Made by a program: the position numbers and the translations under genes. From NCBI GenBank assembly GCA_023439505.1, contig JAEXNR010000029.1, positions 1 through 64,000 on the forward strand: a stretch of DNA of 64,000 nucleotides. Reading direction: 5' to 3'. Under the pieces are notes generated by a model that was not told the origin of the DNA, did no database searches, and saw only the letters and a list, made by a program, of their open reading frames with translations. Source of the stretch: Bacillota bacterium (GTDB lineage Bacteria > Bacillota > Clostridia > Lachnospirales > Lachnospiraceae). Of this stretch, positions 35,323 through 43,954 are shown piece after piece (the stretch's first letter is position 1; every line of letters starts with the position of its first letter).

Positions 35323-35655
35323 TTATGAATTCTTCTCTGCATTTACCTTCTCAAGTTCAACAATAGCACTCTTTTTCATAGGGATTCTGCAGTTCTTATT
35401 GTTACCAAACTCTACAATAACAATCTCATCCATAATATCAATAACAACACCATAAAATCCGCTGGAAGTCAACACACTGTCACCTACAGCAAGGGTGGAC
35501 AGCATACTCTGCAGCTGCTTCTGCTGCTTTCTCTGCGGACGGATCATCATAAAATAAAGCAGTAAACCTAACGCACCGATTTCCAAAACCATGATCAGCC
35601 AGCCGCCGCCTGCACCGGTGCCTGCTGACTCTGTTAAAAGTAAAAAATTATTCAT
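35323..35655 (-). CDS. yajC: Preprotein translocase accessory subunit YajC
   Basis: The 110-residue protein has one N-terminal helix (about 18-38), the family motif MMIRPQRKQQKQLQSML right after it, and a small domain with VGDSVLTSSGFYGVV. YajC associates with SecDF at the membrane. AGGAGGAAG precedes ATG 35655, 49 bases after tgt, the usual tgt-yajC order. The C-terminal tail is longer than the shortest homologues but normal for Clostridia. Confidence 0.93.
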   Translation of the reverse strand: MNNFLLLTESAGTGAGGGWLIMVLEIGALGLLLYFMMIRPQRKQQKQLQSMLSTLAVGDSVLTSSGFYGVVIDIMDEIVIVEFGNNKNCRIPMKKSAIVELEKVNAEKNS

Positions 35656-35704
35656 TATTCTTCCTCCTGATAATTTAATTTCTATAATTCAATGTTATTC
35701 GCTC

Positions 35705-36838
35705 CTAATCTTCGCTCCTAACAAATCCTTCCAGCTTTTGTTTCTTGTATTCCTGATATCGTTGTCCTCTGATTGCCTCCCTGATCTCCTCCATCATATG
35801 GTTATAAAAGTAGAGGTTGTGAAGGACGAGAAACCGCATTCCCAGCATCTCCTTCGCCTTCAATAAATGCCTGATGTAGGCTCTGCTGTAAGTCCTGCAG
35901 ACAGGGCAGCAGCAGCCCTCTTCAATCGGTCTGTCATCCAGCTCATATCTTGCATTCAGCAGGTTTAATTTGCCCCGGTTGGTATAGGCATGTCCATGTC
36001 TTCCGTTTCTGGTGGGATAGACGCAGTCGAAGAAGTCCACCCCCCGGTCCACAGCCTCCAATATATTGGCGGGCGTTCCCACGCCCATCAGATAAACCGG
36101 CTTATGCAGCGGAAGATACTCAACTGTCTCTTCCAGAATGCGATACATCTCAGAATGGCTTTCACCTACCGCAAGCCCGCCAATTGCATACCCGTCCAGA
36201 TCCATCTCGGCGATTCGTTTGGCATGTTCGATTCTGATATCTTCAAAGGTACCGCCCTGATTGATCCCGAACAGCATCTGGTTTCTGTTAATGGTATCCT
36301 CCAGCGTGTTCAGCCTCGCCAGCTCCTTACGGCAACGCTCCAGCCACCTGGTTGTCCGGTCGACAGAAGCCTGCATATATTCTCTGGTCGCCGGATGGGG
36401 AGGACACTCATCAAAGGCCATAGCAATGGTGGAAGCCAGATTGGACTGAATCTGCATACTTTCCTCCGGGCCCATGAAGATCTTCCTTCCGTCCACATGG
36501 GAGTTAAAATATACCCCTTCTTCCTTTATTTTGCGTAATCCTGCCAGGGAAAATACCTGAAAGCCGCCGGAATCTGTCAAAATGGGTTTGTCCCATACCA
36601 TAAATCGATGCAGACCGCCCAGCTGCTTAATCACCTTGTCTCCCGGTCTTACATGCAGGTGATAGGTATTGGATAATTCCACCTGGGTTTTAATCTCCTC
36701 TAAATCTCCGGTGGAAACTGCGCCTTTGATTGCTGCAACGGTTCCCACATTCATAAACACGGGTGTTTGTATCTTGCCATGGACAGTCTCAAATTCTCCG
36801 CTCTTTGCCTTCCCGTCCTGTGCCAATAATCTATACAT
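35705..36838 (-). CDS. tgt: tRNA-guanine transglycosylase
   Basis: The 377-residue enzyme exchanges guanine 34 of certain tRNAs for a queuosine precursor. It has TPVFMNVGT at the start, TDSGGFQVFSL with the catalytic aspartate near residue 90, GGLAVGES near 215, and FDCVYPTRNGRHGHAYT with the second aspartate near 265. The Zn site is CCCPVCRTYSRAYIRHL near 308. I chose ATG 36838 because AGTAGGAAA lies eight bases upstream. Confidence 0.95.
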   Translation of the reverse strand: MYRLLAQDGKAKSGEFETVHGKIQTPVFMNVGTVAAIKGAVSTGDLEEIKTQVELSNTYHLHVRPGDKVIKQLGGLHRFMVWDKPILTDSGGFQVFSLAGLRKIKEEGVYFNSHVDGRKIFMGPEESMQIQSNLASTIAMAFDECPPHPATREYMQASVDRTTRWLERCRKELARLNTLEDTINRNQMLFGINQGGTFEDIRIEHAKRIAEMDLDGYAIGGLAVGESHSEMYRILEETVEYLPLHKPVYLMGVGTPANILEAVDRGVDFFDCVYPTRNGRHGHAYTNRGKLNLLNARYELDDRPIEEGCCCPVCRTYSRAYIRHLLKAKEMLGMRFLVLHNLYFYNHMMEEIREAIRGQRYQEYKKQKLEGFVRSED

Positions 36839-36889
36839 CAACAATTTCCTACTTTCTTCTCTCCATCAATTCGTCTCATAAACATTACA

Positions 36890-36918
36890 AGTATACCCTT
36901 AAAACCCTATATTTTCAA
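36890..36918 (-). promoter_or_regulatory. SigA-type promoter of tgt-yajC
   Basis: On the minus strand TTGAAA (36913-36918) is followed after 17 bases by TATACT (36890-36895), about 50 bases before the tgt start codon. Confidence 0.75.
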
Positions 36919-37079
36919 CAAAAAAATGACATTTCCATAATATTTATTACTACTTTTCTTATATTTATTACTTTGTTTATACACTTTACGTATATTTCAT
37001 TATTTTGGAAATTATCTGTAGATAAATGCATCATTTTTTTGTGCAATTCTAACAATAATCATCGGAATTTGAAAACTCA

Positions 37080-37108
37080 TTGCAATATTATTTCATAATT
37101 GGTAAAAT
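37080..37108 (+). promoter_or_regulatory. Possible SigA-type promoter of the GGDEF-EAL gene
   Basis: TTGCAA (37080-37085) and TAAAAT (37103-37108) are spaced by 17 bases. Its predicted start at about 37115 would fall inside the GGGAGG ribosome site, so the true promoter may be upstream or the first ATG may not be used. Confidence 0.35.
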
Positions 37109-37150
37109 TATAGGGAGGTATAATATGATTATAAAGTGGGGGCCAAAAGG

Positions 37151-39622
37151 ATGTCAATTAAAAAATCCTTACGCATTGTGTTAACATTATGTTCCATCGT
37201 TCCTGTTGTTGTCGTATCCGTTATTGCACACGGTCTTCTTACCGATAAATTAGTTACGGTTCAAACGCAGAATCTTCAGGTGCTGGCCGAAACAAGCAGA
37301 AACGGACTGGAAGCAATGCTTGAGACCCAGAAGGCGGAAGTATCCCTGCTGGCCATCCAAAGCGAGCTGCAATCGATTGCCACGCAGAGCGCTGATTCTG
37401 TGAAAGCTGCTCCTGATAACGCCAATCATATCTTGCAGACAAGAGTCTCCCAGTATGACTCCTGTGTTTCCATTTCGTTATATGATCTGCATATGCAGGT
37501 CATCGCCAGTTCAGACCCTGACTTAATCGGGGCGGACAAGACAGATGACGCCACGTTAACCAGGTTAAATCTCACCGGTGGGATTGCTATCGGGGTGGGC
37601 GGGGTAAAAACCCTGGATCAGAATGGACAAGCCGTGAAAACAATCGAGATCGGGTGTCCGGTATACGATGGCGCCGAAAAAAGCGGCCGGCTGATCGGCT
37701 ATGTGATCAATACCGTTAATTTATCCTACTTTGAGAAGTTTCTGAACGCTACTACCATCGGAAAAACAGGATTTGAAATTCTGCTGGATCAAGATGGTAT
37801 CATTCTTTACCACCCGGATACCGATAATATAGGGAAGCCTATGAAATCCGCCGAGCTGTCCGGCATCCTTACAAAATACAAAACCGAACATACCAAAACC
37901 AGCGGCACGCTGAACTACATAACGGAGAATAAATTACAGGCAGTGGGGTATTCTGTGATACCGGAGCTGGACTGGGTACTACTGATGAAGCAGGACATAT
38001 CGGACATGCAGTCCCTGACCAACATTATTTTTATTCTTTTACTCATCATATGCACCATTCTTTTATGTTTCATTGTCATTTTCGCCAATTCACTGTCCAT
38101 GAAATTGTCCGCTCCCATCATTGCCCTGAGAGATGCCATGCGAACTGCTTCAGACGGTAATCTTACGGTGCAATCCAATATCAAAAGCAAGAATGAATTG
38201 GGGGAGTTGTCTAAGAACTTTAATAAGATGCTCCATATCATCAAAACAAATTACGAGGATCTGGCTGCCATGCACGAAGAGTTACTCTCCAACGAGGAAC
38301 AGCTCAGATCTAATTATGATCATATTGAATTCCTGGCTTACCATGATACGCTGACCAATTTGCCGAATAAGCTGGCATTTCTCGATTACGTCAATGCCAT
38401 TCTGGTATCCAATCCGCCGGGTATGGTAAAACACGCCGTATACTTTGTGGATCTGGACAATTTCAAGACGGTAAATGATACCCTGGGTCATGAATACGGA
38501 GACGCTTTGCTGGTTAAGACAGCCAATATCCTGACCTCCGTACTTTCCGGCAGGAGTATTATTGCAAGAGCCGGAGGGGATGAATTCCTGATCTTTAAGG
38601 ATCATATCTCTTCTAAGGACGATGCTCTTGAATTCGCCTCCCGGCTATCGGAGAGCTTTAAAAATCCTCTGGATCTGAATGGAGAAATTGTCTATGTATC
38701 CATGAGTGTGGGAATTGCCCTCTACCCGGAGAACGGCTTAACGCCCAATGCCTTAATCAAAAATGCCGATATCGCCATGTATAAGTCCAAGGATACCGGT
38801 AAGAATAAATTCACGCTGTTTGATAAGAAGATGGAGGAAGAATTAAACCGCAACACCTTAATCGTTGAGATCCTGAGAAATGCCATCGACAGCAAGGAAG
38901 TCTATCTGCAATACCAGCCTCAGATGGAACTGGAGACCGGTCTTGTCATCGGCTTTGAGGCCCTGATGAGAATCCGCAGCAGCCGGCTCGGTTTCCTCAG
39001 CCCTGCGGAATTCATCCCCATCGCTGAGGAAACCGGCCTGATCATAGAGTTAAGCTCCTGGCTGATCAAAGAAGCCTGCAGCTTTAACAAACGACTCATT
39101 GACTACGGCTTAATACCGCTGCCCGTCTCGGTGAATATCTCCTCCATCCAGATCAACCGGCCGGGCTTCACGCATCTCATATCGAGTATCCTGGAGGAAA
39201 CCGGACTTGACCCTCAGTACCTGGAGCTGGAGATCACAGAAAGCACTCTGGTAGCATCCATTATGGATGCCACCCAGTTGCTTTCCAATCTGCAAAGCCT
39301 TGGTGTCCGTCTCTCTCTGGATGACTTTGGTACCGGCTACTCCTCCCTCAATTACCTGACCAAGATGCCCATCAACACCCTGAAAATAGACAAATCCTTC
39401 ATCGACAACATCTGCATCAGTGAGAAGGATTCCTTCATTGCCGATACCATCATCCAGCTGGCCCACAGCCTGAATATAAAAGTAGTCGCCGAAGGTGTGG
39501 AACACCAGAATCAGCTGGCCCTCCTGCAGCAAAAAAACTGTGACATCATACAGGGCTTTATCTTCAGTCCGCCCCTCAACCCCTCCGATCTCGTCGAAGT
39601 ACTGCGCGACAACCGACAATGA
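37151..39622 (+). CDS. Cache-HAMP-GGDEF-EAL cyclic-di-GMP protein
   Basis: The 823-residue membrane protein has a helix at about 8-28, an external Cache-type sensor domain (about 30-285), a second helix (about 288-312) and HAMP (about 313-365). A diguanylate cyclase domain carries an intact ARAGGDEFLIF (~480), and a phosphodiesterase domain has GFEALMRI, ELEITESTL, LSLDDFGTGYSSLNYL and VVAEGVEHQ, so both sites look catalytic. No RxxD inhibitory site precedes GGDEF. ATG 37151 has GGGGG eight bases upstream; a GTG at 37136 is the alternative start. Confidence 0.88.
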   Translation: MSIKKSLRIVLTLCSIVPVVVVSVIAHGLLTDKLVTVQTQNLQVLAETSRNGLEAMLETQKAEVSLLAIQSELQSIATQSADSVKAAPDNANHILQTRVSQYDSCVSISLYDLHMQVIASSDPDLIGADKTDDATLTRLNLTGGIAIGVGGVKTLDQNGQAVKTIEIGCPVYDGAEKSGRLIGYVINTVNLSYFEKFLNATTIGKTGFEILLDQDGIILYHPDTDNIGKPMKSAELSGILTKYKTEHTKTSGTLNYITENKLQAVGYSVIPELDWVLLMKQDISDMQSLTNIIFILLLIICTILLCFIVIFANSLSMKLSAPIIALRDAMRTASDGNLTVQSNIKSKNELGELSKNFNKMLHIIKTNYEDLAAMHEELLSNEEQLRSNYDHIEFLAYHDTLTNLPNKLAFLDYVNAILVSNPPGMVKHAVYFVDLDNFKTVNDTLGHEYGDALLVKTANILTSVLSGRSIIARAGGDEFLIFKDHISSKDDALEFASRLSESFKNPLDLNGEIVYVSMSVGIALYPENGLTPNALIKNADIAMYKSKDTGKNKFTLFDKKMEEELNRNTLIVEILRNAIDSKEVYLQYQPQMELETGLVIGFEALMRIRSSRLGFLSPAEFIPIAEETGLIIELSSWLIKEACSFNKRLIDYGLIPLPVSVNISSIQINRPGFTHLISSILEETGLDPQYLELEITESTLVASIMDATQLLSNLQSLGVRLSLDDFGTGYSSLNYLTKMPINTLKIDKSFIDNICISEKDSFIADTIIQLAHSLNIKVVAEGVEHQNQLALLQQKNCDIIQGFIFSPPLNPSDLVEVLRDNRQ

Positions 39623-39631
39623 ACAAAGCAT

Positions 39632-39662
39632 ATGGGCATCCGTAGTATATACGAATGCCCAT
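39632..39662. terminator. Hairpin between convergent signalling genes
   Basis: A 13-bp stem (39632-39644 with 39650-39662, one mismatch) lies between the stop codons of the GGDEF-EAL gene and the chemotaxis receptor. There is little T-run on either side, so termination strength is uncertain. Confidence 0.5.
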
Positions 39663-39696
39663 ACACGTCCGGAATGTCTGCAGCTGCAGAACTCCC

Positions 39697-41829
39697 TTAT
39701 TCAAATCGAAACAATTCTATCGCCCTCTCCAGCGCCGTCGCATTCTCACTCAATTCCCCGGACAACCGTTCCAGAGAATCCACCGCCTCCATCTGATGAT
39801 TGGTAGCCTCTCCCACAGAGGAGGTCGCTGCTGCCGTCTCCTCGGAAACCGCTGAGATATTTTCTATTGCCGCCAGCGTATCCGCCCGGTCTGCTTCCAT
39901 GGAATACATACTTTGCAGTATCAGATCCACATTTTCAATCAGCTGTTCCACATGCTGATTCATAGCGCCAAAGGATCTCTGGGTATCATTTACCGCAAGA
40001 CCCTGCTCCCTGATAATATTCTCTGCCTGATTGGCAGTGGTAACAGCATCCTTTGTTTCTTTCTGGATATCCCGGATCAAACCTTCAATCTCGTGTACCG
40101 CTGTGATGGATTGGTCGGCCAGTCTTCTGATCTGGGCGGCAACCACCGCAAACCCCCTGCCTGCTTCCCCTGCTCTGGCAGCTTCAATGGAAGCATTCAG
40201 TGACAGAATATTGGTCTCATCGGCAATCCCGTTAATTGTAGCAACGATTTTACTGATAGATTTTGATTTTTCTTCCAAACCCTCGATATTATGGATGATT
40301 TTTGTTGTAATATCCGTTGTTGACCTTGCCTTGCTGTCTAAGATTCGCATGGTATCCAGTCCCTGGTTGATACTCGACTTTGTATCCTGCGCGATGTGAC
40401 TGATCTCGTTGGTCTTGCCTGTAGACAGCGTTATTTTCTGTGACAGACCATCCATCTGATGGAGACAATTCTCCGAATCCTGGGCCTGTTGGGTTACCCC
40501 CTGTTCAATATCATGAATCGCATCGGTAATTCCTCCGGTCGCTTTGAAGAAAATCCGGGAGGACTTTCTTACTTCGTTGGAGGAGGCAGTGACACAGGCA
40601 CTCTCTGCGGATACCTTCTGGATTAAGCTTCTCATATTCTCAATGGTGTGATTTAGTCCCTCTGCCAATACAAGAAATTCATCCTTTCTCCTGACCTTCA
40701 GCCTTACGGTCAGATTCCCCTGGGCGATCTTATTTAATTCCATAATCACATACCGGATAATTCTCTGTATTCCTGTCGCCATCACCACTCCCACAACAAT
40801 GGCCAGAATGGAAGCCAGCAATACAATGATTACGGTAAGATTCTTGATCCCATTTAACTTCTGTAAGATGACAGCCTTCGGAATGATTGCACAGATGGTT
40901 ACCCCTGTATCTCCCACCACGGAATAAAGGTAGAGGTACTTTCTGCCCAGATAAGTAATATCTTTGCCGGTGTAGTCTCCCGGGGATTGAAGCGATGCCT
41001 GATAGAATTGTTCTTTTCCAAAGACAATGCCGGAAGGCTCCTTCTCTCTGGAATTAATAAACTCTCTGCCGTCCTTCGTCACCATGGCAACAATGCTCCC
41101 CTCGCCAAAATCCAGACGGTTCAGGATCTTCTTCAGAGCATCCGTACTGATATCCACCATAACAACCGCTTCCCCACTGTTAAAACTTCTGATATGCCGC
41201 ATGGCATAAGCATTGGTATTCAGTGACATGGTTTTATCAAATGCATCGTCTTTACCGATCCAGTAGTTGACATTGGACTTCTTCTTTAACCCGAAAGCTC
41301 CCTCCGAGGCAACAAACTGACCATATAATCCGCTGATATAGGAGCCGGAGGTAGACATATTCTTATCAATGGCCAAGGACATGATGTGGATATTCTCTAT
41401 AAATTCATCAGATCCCTGTCTTGCCATAATGGAGGAGGTAATATCCTTATATACATTATAGGCCTGTACCTCATCTCCCTGATTTAATCCATAGAAATAA
41501 TTCTGTATCTTGGTGTCAAGCGCATATTGGTTGGCAGTGGATACAGCAGAATTGAGACCGAAACCGATATATTCTCCTGTCATGTCAATTGCCTGAAGGC
41601 AGGAAGCATCATAGTTCTCAACAATCGCCTTTGACGCCCTCTGATAGGATACGACACCGATCAAAACAACGAACCCTACCGAAATCATAAAAGTAATAAT
41701 CAGCTTTATACGGATACTGTGGTACCATTTGACAGAATTCTCTTCCATATGATCCATTCGATTTACTATTTTGTGGATATAGTTCCACAAATTAATTCGT
41801 TCTTCCTCAGATGTACCTCTTTTCTTCAT
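39697..41829 (-). CDS. Methyl-accepting chemotaxis protein
   Basis: The 710-residue receptor has a short cytoplasmic start, a helix at about 42-62, an external Cache-like sensor domain (about 65-330), a helix (about 333-355), a HAMP domain (about 356-410), and the signalling coiled coil with the invariant tip ADETNILSLNASIEAARAGE. It would bind CheA and CheW and steer motility towards an unknown ligand. The start is ATG 41829, seven bases after AAAGGAG. It lies next to the glycan-utilisation genes, so a sugar-related ligand is possible but not shown. Confidence 0.9.
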   Translation of the reverse strand: MKKRGTSEEERINLWNYIHKIVNRMDHMEENSVKWYHSIRIKLIITFMISVGFVVLIGVVSYQRASKAIVENYDASCLQAIDMTGEYIGFGLNSAVSTANQYALDTKIQNYFYGLNQGDEVQAYNVYKDITSSIMARQGSDEFIENIHIMSLAIDKNMSTSGSYISGLYGQFVASEGAFGLKKKSNVNYWIGKDDAFDKTMSLNTNAYAMRHIRSFNSGEAVVMVDISTDALKKILNRLDFGEGSIVAMVTKDGREFINSREKEPSGIVFGKEQFYQASLQSPGDYTGKDITYLGRKYLYLYSVVGDTGVTICAIIPKAVILQKLNGIKNLTVIIVLLASILAIVVGVVMATGIQRIIRYVIMELNKIAQGNLTVRLKVRRKDEFLVLAEGLNHTIENMRSLIQKVSAESACVTASSNEVRKSSRIFFKATGGITDAIHDIEQGVTQQAQDSENCLHQMDGLSQKITLSTGKTNEISHIAQDTKSSINQGLDTMRILDSKARSTTDITTKIIHNIEGLEEKSKSISKIVATINGIADETNILSLNASIEAARAGEAGRGFAVVAAQIRRLADQSITAVHEIEGLIRDIQKETKDAVTTANQAENIIREQGLAVNDTQRSFGAMNQHVEQLIENVDLILQSMYSMEADRADTLAAIENISAVSEETAAATSSVGEATNHQMEAVDSLERLSGELSENATALERAIELFRFE

Positions 41830-41904
41830 CACAAAACTCCTTTGTACTGAATCATTCCTGCAGGTAGATTAATCCGGATATTGTTCTTATCGTTATTGCG
41901 ATTG

Positions 41905-43881
41905 CTATACTTCTTTATGAAACACCGGGATAATAGAAAGAGGTGCATCCACTTCTATCACTTTACCGCCAATGGTTACTTTCCCGTCATGAATGTTCTT
42001 CCATACTCCTTCCGGCAGGTATACCTGTCTTTGTATCATATGCTCATATAATATGGGAGCCACCAGATATTCTGAGCCAAACATATATTGATCCTTCACT
42101 TCCCAGCACTTTGTGTCTTCCGGAAATTCATAGAACATGGTTCTGATGACCGGAGCACCGCTTCGATGTGCCCCTTCCATCAGCCCCTTAATATACGGCT
42201 TCATGGACAGACGAATTTCCAGATATTTCTTCAGGATCTCATAAACATCTTCTCCATAGCTCCAGAGCTCGTTGGGCTGTCCCGTATGACAGAAACCGCC
42301 GCCTGTTGTACCATGATCCAGTGGTGGAATATCATGGGGCCCTCTGTCACCATGCATACGAAGCACGGGACTAAAGGTAGAGAACTGGAACCACCGGATG
42401 AGCAATTCTCTGAAGAAGTTGGTATTAATATCACCGATAAAACCACCGGTATCCGATGCCCACCAGGGGATTCCCGACAGACCCATATTAAGGCCTGCAG
42501 CAACCTGATCCCGTAAGGATTCAAAGTTCCCGTAGATATCCCCTGACCAGAGGAGGGAGGCGTATTTCTGACTTCCTGCCCAGCCGCAGCGCGCCAGGTT
42601 CACCATATCTTCCCTGCCTTCGCTCTTCATTCCGTCATAGAAGGCCTTGGTATATAAGCTGGGATAGATGTTGCCCACCCGAATATTCGGTCCCAGATAA
42701 TAGCGGTACTGATCATAATCGTATGCACAGTATTCCGGCTCTGCCACATCCAGCCAGAACAGATCAATGCCCTGATCATAATAGCTCTTCTTCACCTGTT
42801 CCCAGACAAAATCCCTGGCTTCAGGATGAGTCGCATCCATAAATACCGTATCCCCAAGACAATCCATAGTCTGAATAGAGCCCTTCTCCGTCCTTACCAG
42901 CAGTCCTCTCTGTCTCATCTCTCCAAAATTTACACTCTGCTTGTCAACCGTAGGCCAGACGGAAATCATACAGCGGGTGCCCATCTCCTTCAATTCCCGG
43001 ACCATTGCCTTAGGATCGGGCCAATACTTGGGGTCAAAACTCCAGTCGCCCTGACGAATCCAGTGAAAGAAATCTATCACAATCACATCAAGAGGAATTC
43101 CTCTTCTCTTATATTCTCTTGCAACTTCCAGCACCTCTTCCTGGGTCCGATATCGTAATTTGCTCTGCCAGAGTCCCAATACATTCTCCGGCATCATCGG
43201 AGCACGTCCGGTCACCTGGGTATAGTTCTCAAGGATATTTCCCGGAGTATCATCTGCGGTAATCCAATAGTCCATCTGCTTTGTCACTCTGGCATGCCAC
43301 TGGGTATAATTCTTCCCAAAGGATGCCGCACCAATGGCCGGATTATTCCATAAGAAGCCATATCCCAGGCTTGATAGTGCAAAGGGAATACTGATCTGAG
43401 AGTTACGCTGTGCCAGTTCCAGAACACACCCTTTCAGGTCGAGATAAGGCTGCTGGTATTGTCCCATACCAAACAGTTTCTCTTCCTCATTGCTCTCAAA
43501 ACGCACCATCAGCTCATAGTCACCGCCAAGAATCGGATGAAACTCTCTGGCCTGGATTTTCAGCGCACCACTGTGGGCACTGCCGGCTCCAAAGGTACGA
43601 TAGAATTCCTTCAGGATTACCTGATCCTTCTTAAAGAATATGATCTCTCCGAAATCTGTGATCCGTGCCCTGATCTTCCCGTTGCGAATCCATGCCTTAT
43701 TGTTCTCTATCCCGATCTCTACAGACTCGGATGGTATGTATTCCAGTGCCCAGTCCTCCTCCTCCAGTTTTGGATACTGGGTGGCACGTACCCGAAGGGC
43801 ATTTCTTCCCCAGGCTTCTATCCTTATGGTCTCATTCTCTTTCCGGCATATTAATGCGTTCTCTGACTTAGCAAAATACAT
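41905..43881 (-). CDS. GH31 glycosidase (alpha-xylosidase/alpha-glucosidase type)
   Basis: The 658-residue cytoplasmic enzyme (no signal peptide) has the GH31 core: VIVIDFFHW near residue 268, GIDLFWLDVAEPE near 375 with the nucleophile aspartate, a LLWSGDIYGNFESLR acid/base region near 440, and GLSGIPWWASDTGGF near 465. The N-terminal beta-sandwich and the C-terminal VPEGVWKNIHDGK-type region are usual for the family. The LDVAEPE motif is close to YicI/XylS-type alpha-xylosidases. AAGGAGGAG precedes ATG 43881. It is the last gene of the minus-strand glycosidase series. Confidence 0.85.
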   Translation of the reverse strand: MYFAKSENALICRKENETIRIEAWGRNALRVRATQYPKLEEEDWALEYIPSESVEIGIENNKAWIRNGKIRARITDFGEIIFFKKDQVILKEFYRTFGAGSAHSGALKIQAREFHPILGGDYELMVRFESNEEEKLFGMGQYQQPYLDLKGCVLELAQRNSQISIPFALSSLGYGFLWNNPAIGAASFGKNYTQWHARVTKQMDYWITADDTPGNILENYTQVTGRAPMMPENVLGLWQSKLRYRTQEEVLEVAREYKRRGIPLDVIVIDFFHWIRQGDWSFDPKYWPDPKAMVRELKEMGTRCMISVWPTVDKQSVNFGEMRQRGLLVRTEKGSIQTMDCLGDTVFMDATHPEARDFVWEQVKKSYYDQGIDLFWLDVAEPEYCAYDYDQYRYYLGPNIRVGNIYPSLYTKAFYDGMKSEGREDMVNLARCGWAGSQKYASLLWSGDIYGNFESLRDQVAAGLNMGLSGIPWWASDTGGFIGDINTNFFRELLIRWFQFSTFSPVLRMHGDRGPHDIPPLDHGTTGGGFCHTGQPNELWSYGEDVYEILKKYLEIRLSMKPYIKGLMEGAHRSGAPVIRTMFYEFPEDTKCWEVKDQYMFGSEYLVAPILYEHMIQRQVYLPEGVWKNIHDGKVTIGGKVIEVDAPLSIIPVFHKEV

Positions 43882-43954
43882 AGGCTCCTCCTTATCATTT
43901 TTTATATTGTCTTCTATTTCCCGTTGTCTTATCTTCTATTAATTTAGATTTGAT

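Noticed and set aside
35019..35366. Short frames on both strands between asnB and yajC
   Set aside because: They run across the hairpin and tandem repeats, overlap yajC or lack ribosome sites; a structured non-coding element explains the sequence better.
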